Assembly (NCBI RefSeq): GCF_000276665.1
Contig: NW_004955460.1
Coordinates: forward strand, 1,246,186 to 1,310,185
Reading direction: 5' to 3'
DNA: 64,000 bases
DNA from: Chinchilla lanigera
Taxonomy: Eukaryota; Chordata; Mammalia; Rodentia; Chinchillidae
This document shows positions 24,214 to 35,479 of this stretch, in pieces; the stretch's first letter is position 1; each line of letters starts with the position of its first letter. Made by a program: the position numbers and the translations under genes. The notes under the pieces were generated by a model. It searched no databases, had not been told where the DNA came from, and worked only from the letters and a program-made list of their open reading frames with translations.

Positions 24214-24459
24214 AACCAGATATATTTGTACTACTAATTTCTATTGGTTTACTGAAAGGAACAATTAACGCTTAATTTTTAAAAAAATTTTGACCAACTT
24301 TGCATGCTTATATCTGGTAATCTGAACAACTGCTTTGAAGAGAACAATATACAATATAACAACCATTGTTGATGTCCTATCATCTTGTTTTGAAATTCTG
24401 TATCATTTTTAATGTTTTTTAATTTTTATTCTCTTTAAAATAAAAAAGTAAAAAAAAAA
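24214..24459 (+). mobile_element. Poly(A)-tailed insert in L1, possible retroposed 3'UTR
   Basis: L1 text stops at 'ctcacattaagaaa' and resumes at 'gacagaatgagctcaaataa'. The AT-rich segment between is not L1-like. It ends with 'ctttaaaataaaaaag', an AATAAA-containing tail and an A run, as expected of a retroposed mRNA 3' end or L1 transduction. Parent transcript not recognised. Confidence 0.5.
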
Positions 24460-26945
24460 AGACAGAATGAGCTCAAATAAACTATATAATGTTGGACCTC
24501 AAACTTATAGAGAAAGAACAAATCAACCACAAACCTTGCATAAGGAAGGAAATTACAAAGATCTGAGCAGAAATTAATGCAACTGAGACTAAGAAAACAA
24601 TATGAAGACTCAATGAATCAAAGAATTGGTTCTTTGAAAGATTAAATAAAATTGATAAATCCCTAGCCAACCTTATCAAAAAAAGACTCAAATCCATGCA
24701 ATTAGGAATAAAAAGGGTAAAGTCACAGGAGATCCTGTGGAAGTCCAGGAGACCACTAATACCTACTTTGAGAATTTTTATTCTAATAAGATGGAGAACA
24801 CAGAAGAAATGATCAGATTCCTAGATACATATGAATTACCAAAGCTGAATCAAGAAAATATAAGACATCTAAATAAATCAATATGTCACTCAAATTGAAA
24901 ATGTAATTAAAAACTACCAACAAAGAAAAGCCTAGATCCTAATGGATTCACTGTTGAATTCTACAAGAAATTTAGAGAAGATCTAATGCCATTACTCCTC
25001 AAACTCGTTAATGAAATTGAAAGGGAAGCAAACCTCTCTAAGTTATTCCAGGAAGCAAGTATTACCCTGATAGCAAAACCAGAGAAAGACACAACCAAAA
25101 ATAGAAGTATAGGCCAATCTCCCTGAGGAACATAGATGCAAAAATCCTCAACAAGATACTGGCAAACAGAATGCAGCAAATCAAGATTATACACTGTGAG
25201 CAAGTAAGATTCAACCCAGGGATGCAGGAATGGCTCAACATGTGCAAATCAGTAAATGTAATACACACTATCAACAGAGCCAAGGACAAAAATCACATGA
25301 TCATTTCAATAGATGCAGAAAAAGCATTTAACAAAGTCTAACACCGCTCATGATAAAAACCCTACAGTAAATTGGAAACATGATCTTTATCTCAATCTGA
25401 TAAAAGACATCTATGACAAACCGACAGCCAACATCATACTAAGTGATCAAAAACTGAAAGCTTTCACTCTAAAATCAGGAACAACACAAGGATGTCCACT
25501 ATCACCAATCCTATTCAATATAATTCTGAAAACATTAGCCAGAGAATTACATAAGAGAAAGAAGTAAAAGAAAAAAAGATAGGAAAGGAAGAAGTTAAAT
25601 TATCACTTTTGCAGATGATGTGACACTCTATATAGAAAACCCCAAAAAATCTACCAAAATACTTCTAGAATTAATAACCAAATCCAGTCATGTAGCTAGA
25701 TACAAAGTCAAAACTCAAAAATCAATAGCATTCCTGTACACAAATAACAAACTTACTGAGAGAGAAGTTGGGGAACCAACACCTTTCACAATAGCATGAA
25801 AAGAAACAGGAATCAATATAACAACGGAATAAAATATCTTTATATTGTAAACTACAGTACTCTGAAAAAGGATGTTGAAGAAGATGTCAGTAAATGGAAA
25901 GATATCCCTTGTTCTTGGGTGTGAAGAACCAACATATGGAAATAGCCATACCCCAAAAATTATTAAACAGATTTAATGCAATCCCAATCAAAATACCACT
26001 AGCATATGTCACAGAACTAGAGAAACAGTCCTAAAATTCACTTAGAATCAGAAGAAACCTAGAAGAGCAAAAAGAATTCTGAGCAACAAAGGCAAGGCAA
26101 TGGGCATTAGAATCCCTGACTTGAAATTATACTACAGAGCTACTGTGATATAAAATAAACAAGCAAACAAAAAAGCCCGGCATGGTACTGGCAAAAAACA
26201 AACCCAGGATCAATGGAACAGATTAGAAGATGTACATACAGCTCCAAAGACACTCAACCACCTTATTTTTGACAAAGGGGCCAAAGACATTCATTGGAAG
26301 AAAGATAGACTCTTAAATGGTGCTAGAAAAACTGGCTTTTCACATGCTGAAGACTAAAACTAGAACCATGTCTCTTACCATGCACTAAACTAAAATCAAA
26401 ATGGGTCAAAGGTCTAAATCTTAAAACAGAAACACTAAACCTGTTGGAAGAGAAAATAGTATAATTCTTTAAGGTAGGTGTAGGCAAAAACTTCACGAAC
26501 AATAAACAACAGGGATTTCATCTTATTAAAAAGCTTGTGTACAGCAAAGGAAATAACCAACAACATGAAAAGATAGGCCACATAGTGGGAAAAAATTTTA
26601 GCCAGTTGTTCCTCAGAGAGTGGACTAATATCTAGAACATGTAAAGAACTGAAAAAAAATCAGACTCCCCAAATTTAAAGACCCAGTCCAAAAATGGGCA
26701 TCTGAGATGAATAGCCATTTCTCAGATGAAGAAGTACAAATGGCAAATATGTATGTGAAAAAATGTTCAACAGCACTGAGCATTTTAGAGATTAAAACAA
26801 TGCTGAGATTCTATCTCACTCCAGAAAGAATGACGATTATCAAGAAATCAACCAATAGCAAATGCTGGCAGGGCTGTGAGGGAAAAGGAACACCTCTTCA
26901 CTGTTGGTGGAAGTGTAGACTGGAGAAACTACTGTGGAAGTCAGT

Positions 26946-27072
26946 ATGACAAGGTTTTTGTTTTCTTTATGGCTGAATAGCATCCCATTGTGCATATACA
27001 CTGCATGCTCTTTATTGTTTATTCAGCACTTAGGTTGAGTCATATATCCCTTATTGTGAGTGGTGCTATAAT
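26946..27072 (-). repeat. Inverted L1 segment (arm 1)
   Basis: About 127 bp ('atgacaaggtttttgttttc' through 'gtgagtggtgctataat') is the reverse complement of 28038-28161, with roughly seven mismatches and one 3-bp gap. It interrupts the forward L1 between 'gtggaagtcagt' and 'tcctcagaacactagaac'. Confidence 0.85.
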
Positions 27073-27722
27073 TCCTCAGAACACTAGAACTAGAAGTTCC
27101 ATTTGACCCAACTTTTCCCCTTTTTGGTATTTTACTTACAGAATTAAAACTATCATACCACAGTGATATATGCACATCTATGCTTATAGCTGCACAGCTT
27201 GTAATATCTAAATCTTGAAAACTTCCCAAATGCCCATCAACTGATGAGCAGATAAAGAAAACAGGAGTTTTTTTAATACACTGGAGTACTACTCAACCAT
27301 AAAGAAGGATAGTCTTGAGACATTTCTAGGTAAATGGATGCACCTTTTGAGCATAATCTTAAATCAAAGAAATAGGACGCATATGTGTAAATATTGCATT
27401 GTCTCTCTGGTGGGAGAAGCTGAAAGTGTAAATAAAGACCAATATATATAATAGATATTGGAAAATAGGAAAAAAATTATTCAAAAAGGAAGGGGAACTA
27501 GGAGAGGAGAGGGAAAAGAAAGGAAAGGAAAATAAGAAAATGAGAAATGAATGTTAAAATGGAAACAAAGATCTATAAATAAGGAAGAGAACAGGTGTTG
27601 AAGCGAGGGGAGGGGAATAGGAAATAAAGGAATCAAAATGCATCAAGTACAGTTACAAATTCCCTATGATGAATGTCATTAATGTGTGTATTGAAATTGA
27701 ACCAATAAACTTAAATTTTTAA

Positions 27723-28620
27723 AATTTACAACATAACTAATTCTCAGTGAAGTTCAAACTAAACCACAACGAGACACCACCTTACTCCAGTTAGAATGGT
27801 TATTACTAAAAAGACAAAAGATAGCAAGTGTTGATGAGGATAAGGAGAAAGGAGAACTCTTGTACACTGTTGATGAGAATGTAAATTAATACTTCCTTTA
27901 TGGAAACAGTATGGAGGTTCTTCAAATTATTAAAAGTGGAGCTACCATAGGATCTAGCTATCCCACTACTACATATGTATATATCTTCAAAGGAAATGAA
28001 AGGAATATATTTAAGAGATTCTTCCACTCCCTTATTTATTATAGCACCACTCACAATAAGGGATATGTGACTCAACCTAAGTGTTGAATAAACAAAGGAA
28101 ATGCAGTGTATATGCACAATGGAACGCTACTCAGCCATAAAGAAAACAAAAACCTTGTCATTTGTGACATCACTGATAGACCTGGAAGGCATTACATTAA
28201 GTGAAATCAGCCAGACATAGTAAGACAAATACTGATTGATCTCATTCATATGTAGAATGTAAAAAAGTTATTCTTGTAGAAGTACAGCGTAAAGTGGTGA
28301 TTACCAGAAGTTTTGAGGGCTAGGCTGTGTGGGAGGTACAGAGAAGTATGTTGACCTAAGGATATATAGTTACAGTTAGGGAAGAGGGATAAATTCAAGA
28401 GAGCCATTACATGACATGGTAACTTCACTTAATGACAATGTACTACATTCTTTAAAGTGTAGATGGTAGATGTCAAGATTTTGAACCACAAAAATGATAA
28501 TTCTGTGAGGTAATGCATTTGTTAACCTGATGTAACCATTCCACAATATGCTTCAAAATATCATGCTGCACAGGATAAATATATATAAACTTATCTGTCA
28601 ATTTAGAAAAAGAATGAAAG
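27723..28620 (+). mobile_element. L1 LINE 3' fragment (possible continuation of the older L1)
   Basis: It begins within the ORF2 C-terminus ('aaaccacaacgagacaccac', 'ccagttagaatggttattac') and runs through 'actcagccataaagaaaac' and 'gtgaaatcagccagacatag' into an old L1 3'UTR. Being plus-strand and directly after the 3' end of the L1 at 19359, it may be the displaced tail of the older L1 that ends at 19358. Confidence 0.7.
28038..28161 (+). repeat. Inverted-repeat partner (arm 2) within L1 tail
   Basis: Forward L1 tail sequence whose reverse complement lies at 26946-27072. The arms are about 1 kb apart. Confidence 0.85.
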
Positions 28621-28662
28621 GAAAAAAGATGGGAGGGGAGGAGTAAAGAAAGAAGAGATAGA

Positions 28663-28694
28663 GAGAGGGTAGAGAGGGAGAGAGAGAGAGAGAG

Positions 28695-28727
<33 letters not shown>
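28663..28727. repeat. (GA)n purine tract
   Basis: Mostly GA dinucleotides with AAAG interruptions, preceded by a longer purine-rich run from about 28600. Possible triplex-forming tract. Confidence 0.9.
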
Positions 28728-28847
28728 TCACACCTTGTATATACAATGTTGAGCATAACAAAGTTCAAACTGTTCAGAAAAATCTGAAGGGCAATGTCTC
28801 TCCCGGTCTGCATGAACATGTAGCTTTTGGACATGTAGCACATATGG

Positions 28848-29005
28848 GTATGCATCAGAATCAGCTGGAGGGCTCAATAAAACACAGTGTTGACCCTCTC
28901 CAGAGCTTTTAATTCAGTAAGTCTAAAGTATGACCTGGAGATCTACATTTTTAACAATTCAGGTGATGCTTCCTCACTGGTCTGGGAACTTCACTTGAGC
29001 AGGTG
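28848..29005. mobile_element. MER5A-like hAT DNA transposon remnant
   Basis: 'gcatcagaatcagctggagg', 'taattcagtaagtctaaag' and 'acatttttaacaattcaggt' followed by 'gatgcttcc' follow the MER5A order. It is non-autonomous, ancient and without coding capacity. Confidence 0.75.
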
Positions 29006-29206
29006 TGCCATGAAGCACGGTGGAGGATGCCATTCTTTGGACAGAATCCATGAGTCTTGTTACAGCAGCCTTCCCCCTGCTTTAAGCAAATATGGCCAAA
29101 AGGTGGCTAATACTACTCACATTACTGACAGCAAAACAGCACTCCTGCTTCTTACTTGGTGTGTTGATTTCTTTAGGTTACCTTCAAGAAAGTAAACCAA
29201 ATCATG

Positions 29207-29592
29207 CATCTTAGTCACTCTTTTGTCATTGAGACACAACAGCTGATAGCTGCAACTTTAAGGAGAGGATTATTTTGGTTCACAGTTTTCAGAGGACTCA
29301 GCCTACAGGTGGCTGGCTTCAAGGCAGGAAGAGCATGGTAGAAGGGTCTGGAAGAGAAATGCTGCTCACATCATGGTGGCCAGGAAGCAGAGAGAGAAGG
29401 GAGGAGCTGGGGAGAGAGATACATCCTTCCAGATCACAGCCCTAGTGATCCACATCCTCTGACCAGATTGCACTTCTTAACAGTACATTCAGCTCTGATG
29501 AACACAGCACCCCATGTTCCAATCACCTTCCAAAGTCCAGCCTTTGAACTCATGATGCTTTTGGGAGGACATTCTAGATCTAAACCATAACA
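29207..29592 (-). mobile_element. Solo LTR (MaLR-like), reverse
   Basis: The reversed LTR runs from CATCTTAGTCAC to TCTAAACCATAACA. TCATG (29202-29206) and TTATG (29593-29597) match at 4 of 5 positions as a decayed target duplication. It closely resembles the LTR at 53186 ('accaggaagcagagagagaa', 'gggagga'). Confidence 0.8.
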
Positions 29593-29597
29593 TTATG

Positions 29598-30061
29598 TAA
29601 TCATTTTTACTGTATTTATCCCCTGCTTCCAATGAAAACAACTTTTTTAAAAAGCTTACAATAAGTGATGGCCGTACTTAAAATCAAAATAGGAAGAAAC
29701 ATGTAGAAAGAAAAGAGAGGAAATACATGACAAAATAAATTAATAGTTTTGTCCTAGATTTTTAGGGCAATCTTGCAAAGTAAGAATAGGAAAGAACCAC
29801 GGGTTCCATTAACTGTCATGTATATGAAACACATGTAGACTACTTCTTCAGGAGAGACCCATATCTGTGGGATTTCACATAAGAAGAAAGACAGTAAAGG
29901 GCAACTGCAGAGTGTGGTATCATTATTCAAATGGACCGTTATTCAAAAATTGAAAGGCAAGGAAGGCATATGGGTGGGACAGTGAGCAGGCTGAGGCTAG
30001 ATGAGAACTTGTTCCTAGGATGAGCAAGCAAGAATCTCAACCCTTAATAGGTGGTACAATG
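29598..30061. other. No gene recognised
   Basis: A/G-rich sequence; no supported feature. Confidence 0.4.
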
Positions 30062-30420
30062 TTAGCTGCAGAAGATCCCAGCCTCATACTTATCACAGTG
30101 AGCCCCCAAGCTGGCCAGAAACAAAGGCTTGAACTGTTGCTGGCTCATGGGGTAAAGCAGACCATCCTCCTGAAAGCCCTGATGTAACCGCTGTTCAGCC
30201 CCATGCAGGAAAGCCACAACTGATAGTAGGACAGCGGAGCAGCCCCAGGTCTGGACAAACGCCAGTTGGAAATGTCTGGGAAGTTGTGTGATGTTACTTG
30301 GCAGAGAATAAACCACTGATATAACACCTGAGAAACTCTCTCATACAAACCAGTCTCGATCTCCTTATTTTGCAGAGTTCTACGGGTGCCATGTGGCTCC
30401 CATTCAAACTCCTGGCACAT
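30062..30420 (-). pseudogene. Unrecognised minus-strand reading frame, possibly a frameshifted retrocopy
   Basis: Two overlapping minus-strand frames look more protein-like than the other ORFs here. One runs 30420-30145 (91 residues, starting MCQEFEWEPHGTRRTLQNKE), the other 30316-30062 (84 residues, containing HFQLAFVQTWGCSAVLLSVV and ending near AGIFCS). The first part of one and the later part of the other could be read as a single protein with a -1/+1 shift near 30270. I do not recognise the family. No poly(A), promoter or splice sites are evident, so it may be a decayed processed copy, an exon, or chance. I give no function. Confidence 0.25.
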
Positions 30421-31734
30421 GGTCAGACTTCACAGACTACAAGCACATTTGGCTATGGCTGGCTGTGTGGACACATCTTGTGTCCAGGGACTTTCTTTTG
30501 CCAGGAAGGGTGGAGTGGTTGAAAAGGAATAATCCAATCAAGTCTGGTCCTTTCCCACTTCTGCAGTGTCCTCTGGACTCCTCAAACCTTCACATGAATC
30601 ACAACAGTCTTGACACACGTGATTACACTAATGTCCTAACATGCCTTATATCCCTAGGGACAGCTTTCTCAGGAAAACAAAGTGCCCTAAATAAATACCA
30701 TTTGCTTCTGAGTCATCAAGAAGGCAAGAGCAGATGAGAGACTTCTCCACACAGCCATGTGGCACTCTGTTTATACTCTACGATGTGGATAAGCATCTCC
30801 AGTAAAGGTATGTGGATCTCACTTTTTCTAGTCTGGGCATATTGTTGAGTTTTGCCTTACTGTCCAATCCATCACAACCATTTCCCATTATCTTTCCCAT
30901 AAATACACTGGACCCAGTGGAAAGGAGAACATTCCTCAGGGTTGCTTAACAAGCAAATTATTTTTCAACTGCTTCGTCTCCTTCCTCCCCACCCTCTTTG
31001 AGTAAACATTTGGTAGACCTGAGCCCATAGCCCAGCAATTTGTAGCTAGTCTTTGTCTTTCCAAAGGCAAAACAAGATGGACAAGGTTAATAGAGGATAT
31101 GAGTTATCTTGGATAATCAGTTGAAATATCCACATCTCTAATTCAAGGCTTCCTTTGATTTATCAATGTCATATTTCACATTAAGGCCCCCAACGTCCAT
31201 TTTCTTCATTTCCTTTCTAATTATTGCTTCCCAGCTCAATAATTTGCTGTTACACAGCTTCTGAAGTCTTGCATCTAGTTTGTTCAGCATCTTGGAATGT
31301 AATGAGAAAAATGGGGGCTCTGTTAGAAAAACCGTATGGGGTTTTTGTTCTTTTCATTTACTCTTCCTACCCTCTCCCGCTTGTCAGTAATTATGTCCAG
31401 CCTAGTGGCTAACGATGCCGGAGATGAAGAGTAAATAGCTTTTCTTAGACCACTGTGGGGAAGGGTTATACAGACTGGAGTCTCAGGAATCAGATGCCTA
31501 GATTAAAACACATTTTACCATTTACGGGGGCAGAAACTGGTATGAGCTCTTCAATCTGTAGTATTCAAAATTATTTAACTGTAAATTCTGAGTGACTTTA
31601 AACCCTCAGAGAATTTAAACTCTGAATGTTCAACCAAAAGCACCACAACAACTCCTTGTGCTGGGTTGCTGAGCAGCTCTGAAGGAAGATGTATTACTTC
31701 CTACTTGCACTGTTTTTTTCTCAGTACACACCGT
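30421..31734. other. No gene recognised
   Basis: Moderate-GC sequence with short ORFs; no named repeat identified. Confidence 0.35.
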
Positions 31735-32130
31735 TATCATCTCCAGCCTGCATCACTGAAACAAGCTCCAGAAGAGCTCTCCTCACTTCTACCCCTGCCC
31801 CAACTTGAGTCCATTCCTAGCACAGCAGTCAATGACCCTTGCAGACAGGAACCTGTCAAACTCTGCAGAGGCTCCTAGTTTCTTGCAGAGTCCTCCTGAT
31901 GGTCTCCTCAGGTCCATAGGACAGTCCTTCATGGGCTCCTTAATCAAAATCCCCACAACTGCTTTCCTTGCTCTTCGATTTCAGCCACATTAGTCTTCCT
32001 GTGATCCTTGAATGACTGCAGCATGTTTATACCTCAGAGCCTTTGCACTAGCTGTCTACTCTGCCTGCAGTGCTCTGTACCATGCCCTCTGCCTTTAGTC
32101 TCATTTCACACAGCTCCAGTGCATTGGGCC
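31735..32130 (+). repeat. L2 LINE fragment (probable)
   Basis: 'cagccacattagtcttcctg' followed by 'cctcagagcctttgcactag' and 'ctgtctactctgcctgcag' resembles the L2 reverse-transcriptase-end/3' region. The 70- and 62-residue ORFs overlapping it are not genes. Confidence 0.55.
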
Positions 32131-32705
32131 ATAACTTGCTGGCTTCAACATTATGCACTTGCATCCCCTTGCTTGGCTGCTACTGGAATTTCTCAGAAGC
32201 CAGAGCAAACTACAGAGCCTGAAGGTCCATGCAGCCTGACACAGCATTTGGTGAATAACTGTCCAACCTCTTAGCCTTTGGTAGGACAATTTTGTGGTGG
32301 ATCCTATATGAATCCTTATAGGAACCTAGAGGAGTTGATCCCCATCTGGTGATCTCACAGATGCACACTCTGTTGCTTTTCTCTCTCTGCCATCTCACTT
32401 TCCCCCACTTTTTGCTTCTGCATTCTGGAATGATCTTCCCAATCTCAAATTTCAAAGCTGCATTCCTTTGTGACATCCTAGGATGAAAACCAGAAGGAAA
32501 TAGGCCACACCCCTTTTCAGTTGAATTAGCACAGAAACTTCTGGGTGCTTGAAGTTAGATGCCCCACCCGTCAAAACAAATTCTTTTTCCTTTTCCTAAC
32601 TGTAGTTAATTCTGAGAATGTACAAATGGGGATGGGTTTTACTGAAGGCAAATGTGGGGATGAAATTTAAAGCATGAGTCCCATGGGGTAAGAGACATAT
32701 CTTTC
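32131..32705. other. No gene recognised
   Basis: Short ORFs on both strands between 32210 and 32476 lack recognisable domains. Confidence 0.35.
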
Positions 32706-33068
32706 TGTTGTGATTTAGATCTAGAACATCCCGCAAAAGGTGCCTGTGTCCAGAAGTGGGACTTCTTTAGAAGGATTACTCCCCTGAGGATTTCAGAGCT
32801 GAGTATACTGTTAGGAGGGGAGGCCTGGTAGGAAGAGATGGGCGTGGCCTACTAGGGTCCATCTTCCTCCCAGAATCCTCCATTCCCTCTCTGCTTCCTA
32901 ATTGTCATGGAATAAGCAGATTTCCTCCACTCAACCCCTTCTACCATGTGGGTTCTGCCATTGAGCCAGGTGACCATGGACCGAAAAACTGAGCTAAAAT
33001 AAACTGTTCCTTTTTAAAACTGTGAGTGTTGGCTATTTTGTCCCAGGGAAGAGAAAATGACTAAGATA
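32706..33068 (+). mobile_element. Solo LTR (MaLR type)
   Basis: Starts TGTTGTGATTTAGATC and ends AAAATGACTAAGATA, with a central 'ctaaaataaactgttcc' polyadenylation region. CTTTC (32701-32705) and TTTTC (33069-33073) form a 4-of-5 target duplication. Confidence 0.75.
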
Positions 33069-33360
33069 TTTTCTAAAATCAGTTTTGAAACTTCTTCCTG
33101 CTCTTGTAGATCTCAGCATGGGGCAACATTATTCCCAAACCAGTAAGTGCTTGCTATGTCTTACCATTGTTTCCTGCCTCAGGGTGTGGTGTGGCACTTG
33201 GAGTCTGTGTGCTCACTCTGTGGATTATTATGAACCACACAGAAACCAACAGGTCCCATTAGCATCCCGGAGGCTCTGCAAAGAAATGGAGGAGGCTGGT
33301 CTCACTGTTGTTTAGAAAAGGCCTTCTCTCCTTTAGATCTTAATAGCATAGAGACGATGT

Positions 33361-33405
33361 GTCAGTTTGATTGGCCTGCAGTAACAACACCACAGACTGA
33401 GTGCT
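33361..33405 (-). mobile_element. MLT1-like LTR, reverse, left part (split)
   Basis: 'gtcagtttgattggcctgca' and 'cacagactgagtgct' is the start of a reversed MLT1-like LTR, interrupted by the LTR at 33406. It continues at 33774. Confidence 0.65.
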
Positions 33406-33773
33406 TGTTATGGTTTGTGTCTGCATGTCCCCCAAATCCTCATGCAGTCATGAGGTGGGCTTCTAGATTTTTGATTGATTCATGGTCCAATGTTGGAATT
33501 CTTGATGTGAGTGCTACACCCACCCTGGGGCAGGTAGTTTGCATGTGTAAGGGACAGAAAGAGGCTGCTTGCGACCACTCCTCCCTTTTGCTCTTGCTAC
33601 TGTTGCTGTTTTCCACCACATAAACTGTTGCTTCTGCCATGTGCCACTCTGCCATGGAGCCAGCCAAGTGAGGACTGAAACCTCCACAAATTGTGTGCTA
33701 AATAAACCTATCCTTCATTAATTGTGGGTGTCAGGTATTTTGTCTCAGCACTAAGAGAAAAGTAATCAAGACA
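33406..33773 (+). mobile_element. Solo LTR nested in an older LTR
   Basis: Starts TGTTATGGTTTG and ends AGTAATCAAGACA, with an exact GTGCT duplication at 33401-33405 and 33774-33778. Removing it and one GTGCT joins 'cacagactgagtgct' to 'ttaaacaaca', restoring a continuous older LTR. It shares most of its 3' part with the LTR at 1472. Confidence 0.9.
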
Positions 33774-34040
33774 GTGCTTTAAACAACAGATCTTTGTTTC
33801 TTTAGATTCTGGAGACTTGGCAAGATCAAGTCCAAGATTTCCCCCTTCAGTATCCTCACATGGTATGGTCTACCTTCTCCATGCACATGTGTATGAACTC
33901 TTTCCCTTAGAATGACCTCAGTTTACCTTACTCACTACTTAAAGCCTGATCTTCAGATATACCCACATTTGTAGAAACTAGAGGTTAAAACTTAACATAT
34001 GGCTATGATAGGTGGGACACAACTCAGCTCATGACAAGAA
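33774..34040 (-). mobile_element. MLT1-like LTR, reverse, right part (split)
   Basis: 'ttaaacaacagatctttgtt', 'attctggagacttggcaaga' and 'gggacacaactcagctcatg' continue the reversed MLT1 order begun at 33361. Confidence 0.7.
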
Positions 34041-34928
34041 GAGAGTGAATTGTTGTAATAAATATGGCATTGTCTTGCTCTCTCACTCACCCCTGCTTTA
34101 CATTATGCCCCAAATCTGAACTTCTGAAGGTATCTCAGATCCATGAGTGTCCCTGGACAAGTCTTTTAGCCACAGTGTTGCATCAGCTACTCATTTTGTG
34201 TTTTGTCCCACTAGGGCACCCTTTACTTGGTTGGGTACTCAGGAGCAGACATGTGAACACATTACCATTGTCCCCACTGCTGCTTCTCACATGGCAACCA
34301 TTAAATTGTTGGTGTCCATGGCCTATCATGCCAAAGCCACTCTGCTTGAGTGGCTTGCCTCTTGGTACCACACCATGGCATACAGGTCCTAACATGTCAG
34401 GGTGGAATGTAACACTTGCTCTGCCATTGCTGTTTCTAGCCATGTTCCCACAAAGAATCATTCACAGTGCTCTGAGCAACTTCAGAGGCAGACGCCACCT
34501 GTTCAGCTCTTTTTCTCAAGGACACAATTACTCTTTCACCCTAATCCTTCTCTTCTCCATCCTTCCTGTCACCTCTAAAGCCTCCAGCTGCAGGGTCTGG
34601 ACCAAGAAGCATTCAAAAGTGAAGCCTTTGGTATGTCTCCAGACATATTCCTATTTAAAACTAAAAAAAAATTTTTTCTTTATAATCTCTTAGATTTGTA
34701 CAGCATTTTAGAATTATTAAGATGTTTCACATATTCATTACATGGTTTGATCTCTAGCATGTCTGGAAAGAGGCTATTTCTTTATTCCCAGAGGATATTA
34801 AGAGGAAGAAGTTTTCTGACATGTGCATGGCCAGCACCCAGCACATAGAAGACCTACAACTAGAGCTTAGACTTTCACATGCTTATTTCCACGTTTCTTG
34901 CAAAAGGGCCATTTTTTCCTTAATATAT
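34041..34928. other. Gene-free stretch holding a 209-codon open frame
   Basis: The plus-strand frame 34064-34693 is the second longest here. Its product is leucine/proline/serine-rich and low in charged residues, a composition typical of translated C/T-rich non-coding DNA. I see no domain, signal peptide pattern or promoter, and call it a chance ORF. Confidence 0.55.
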
Positions 34929-35308
34929 TGTACGTATATAATTCCCTCTTTCAAATTCGTGTGTTAGAAACTTAACCTCCAAAGTCCTATGTTAATGGTA
35001 TTTGGAGGTGAGACCTAACAAGTTTTAGATGAGGTCCTAAGGGTAGGACACCATGACAGCATTAGCAGCTTTATGAGATAAGGAAAAGACCTGGGGTAAA
35101 AGCTAATTTTGCTTGCTATGCTTTTCCACCATACAATGCCCTTCACCACGTATGCAACCTGAAGGCCTTTACAAGTGCCAAGCACACACCTGTGCTATGA
35201 TGCTGGACTTTGCAGACTCTAGAATCATGAGCCACATAAAATTTTATTCTATATAAATAACTCAGATTCAGATATTTTGTTATAGCAATATTAAATAGAC
35301 TGACTCCA
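34929..35308 (+). mobile_element. MLT1/MST-like LTR
   Basis: 'caaattcgtgtgttagaaac', 'ggaggtgagacctaacaag' and 'tataaataactcagattcag' with 'gttatagcaatattaaatag' follow the forward MaLR LTR order. Confidence 0.75.
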
Positions 35309-35479
35309 CGTTAATCTTTATCTAGGACACATGAGAAGTACTCATGTAAAAGTGCACACCAAATGATGAGTAATTAAATAAATGTCTCTACCTTATTTCT
35401 TTATAGTATTAAATATACAGCCCTATTTACTATTATAACAACTCAGATGTTTCTTCTGACAACCAGGGGAGATTTAAGC

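Larger units (their letters stand above)
23260..27280 (+). pseudogene. L1 ORF2 remnant (endonuclease/reverse transcriptase), broken
   Basis: ORF2 of L1 is the endonuclease and reverse transcriptase that nicks DNA and copies L1 RNA at the target. Visible remnants in order: endonuclease-end sequence near 23820-24060; reverse-transcriptase block at 25313-25567, with [15 protein letters not shown]; the catalytic FADD motif at 25608-25619, separated from the preceding block by a stop; and a C-terminal piece at 26707-26949 with the cysteine-containing HCWWKC. Stops, frameshifts, a ~246-bp insert at 24214 and an inverted segment at 26946 break the frame. No functional protein is expected. Confidence 0.8.
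19359..27722 (+). mobile_element. Near full-length decayed L1M-type LINE
   Basis: The 5' end resembles an L1 5'UTR ('caacatggctgaatagagaa'), followed by a long pyrimidine-rich 5' region (20690-21010), ORF1 remnants (about 22060-23215), ORF2 remnants (about 23260-27280) and a 3' end with 'aaccaataaacttaaat'. It spans roughly 8.4 kb, including B1, ID and anonymous insertions and a 127-bp inverted segment. Stops and frameshifts throughout make it incapable of movement. Both boundaries are approximate, and a convincing target duplication was not found. Confidence 0.75.

Noticed and set aside
19359..27722. Active L1 element
   Set aside because: ORF1 and ORF2 are interrupted by many stops, frameshifts and insertions.
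34064..34693. 209-codon plus-strand ORF as a gene
   Set aside because: Leu/Pro/Ser-rich product of C/T-rich DNA, no recognised domain, no promoter or splice context.
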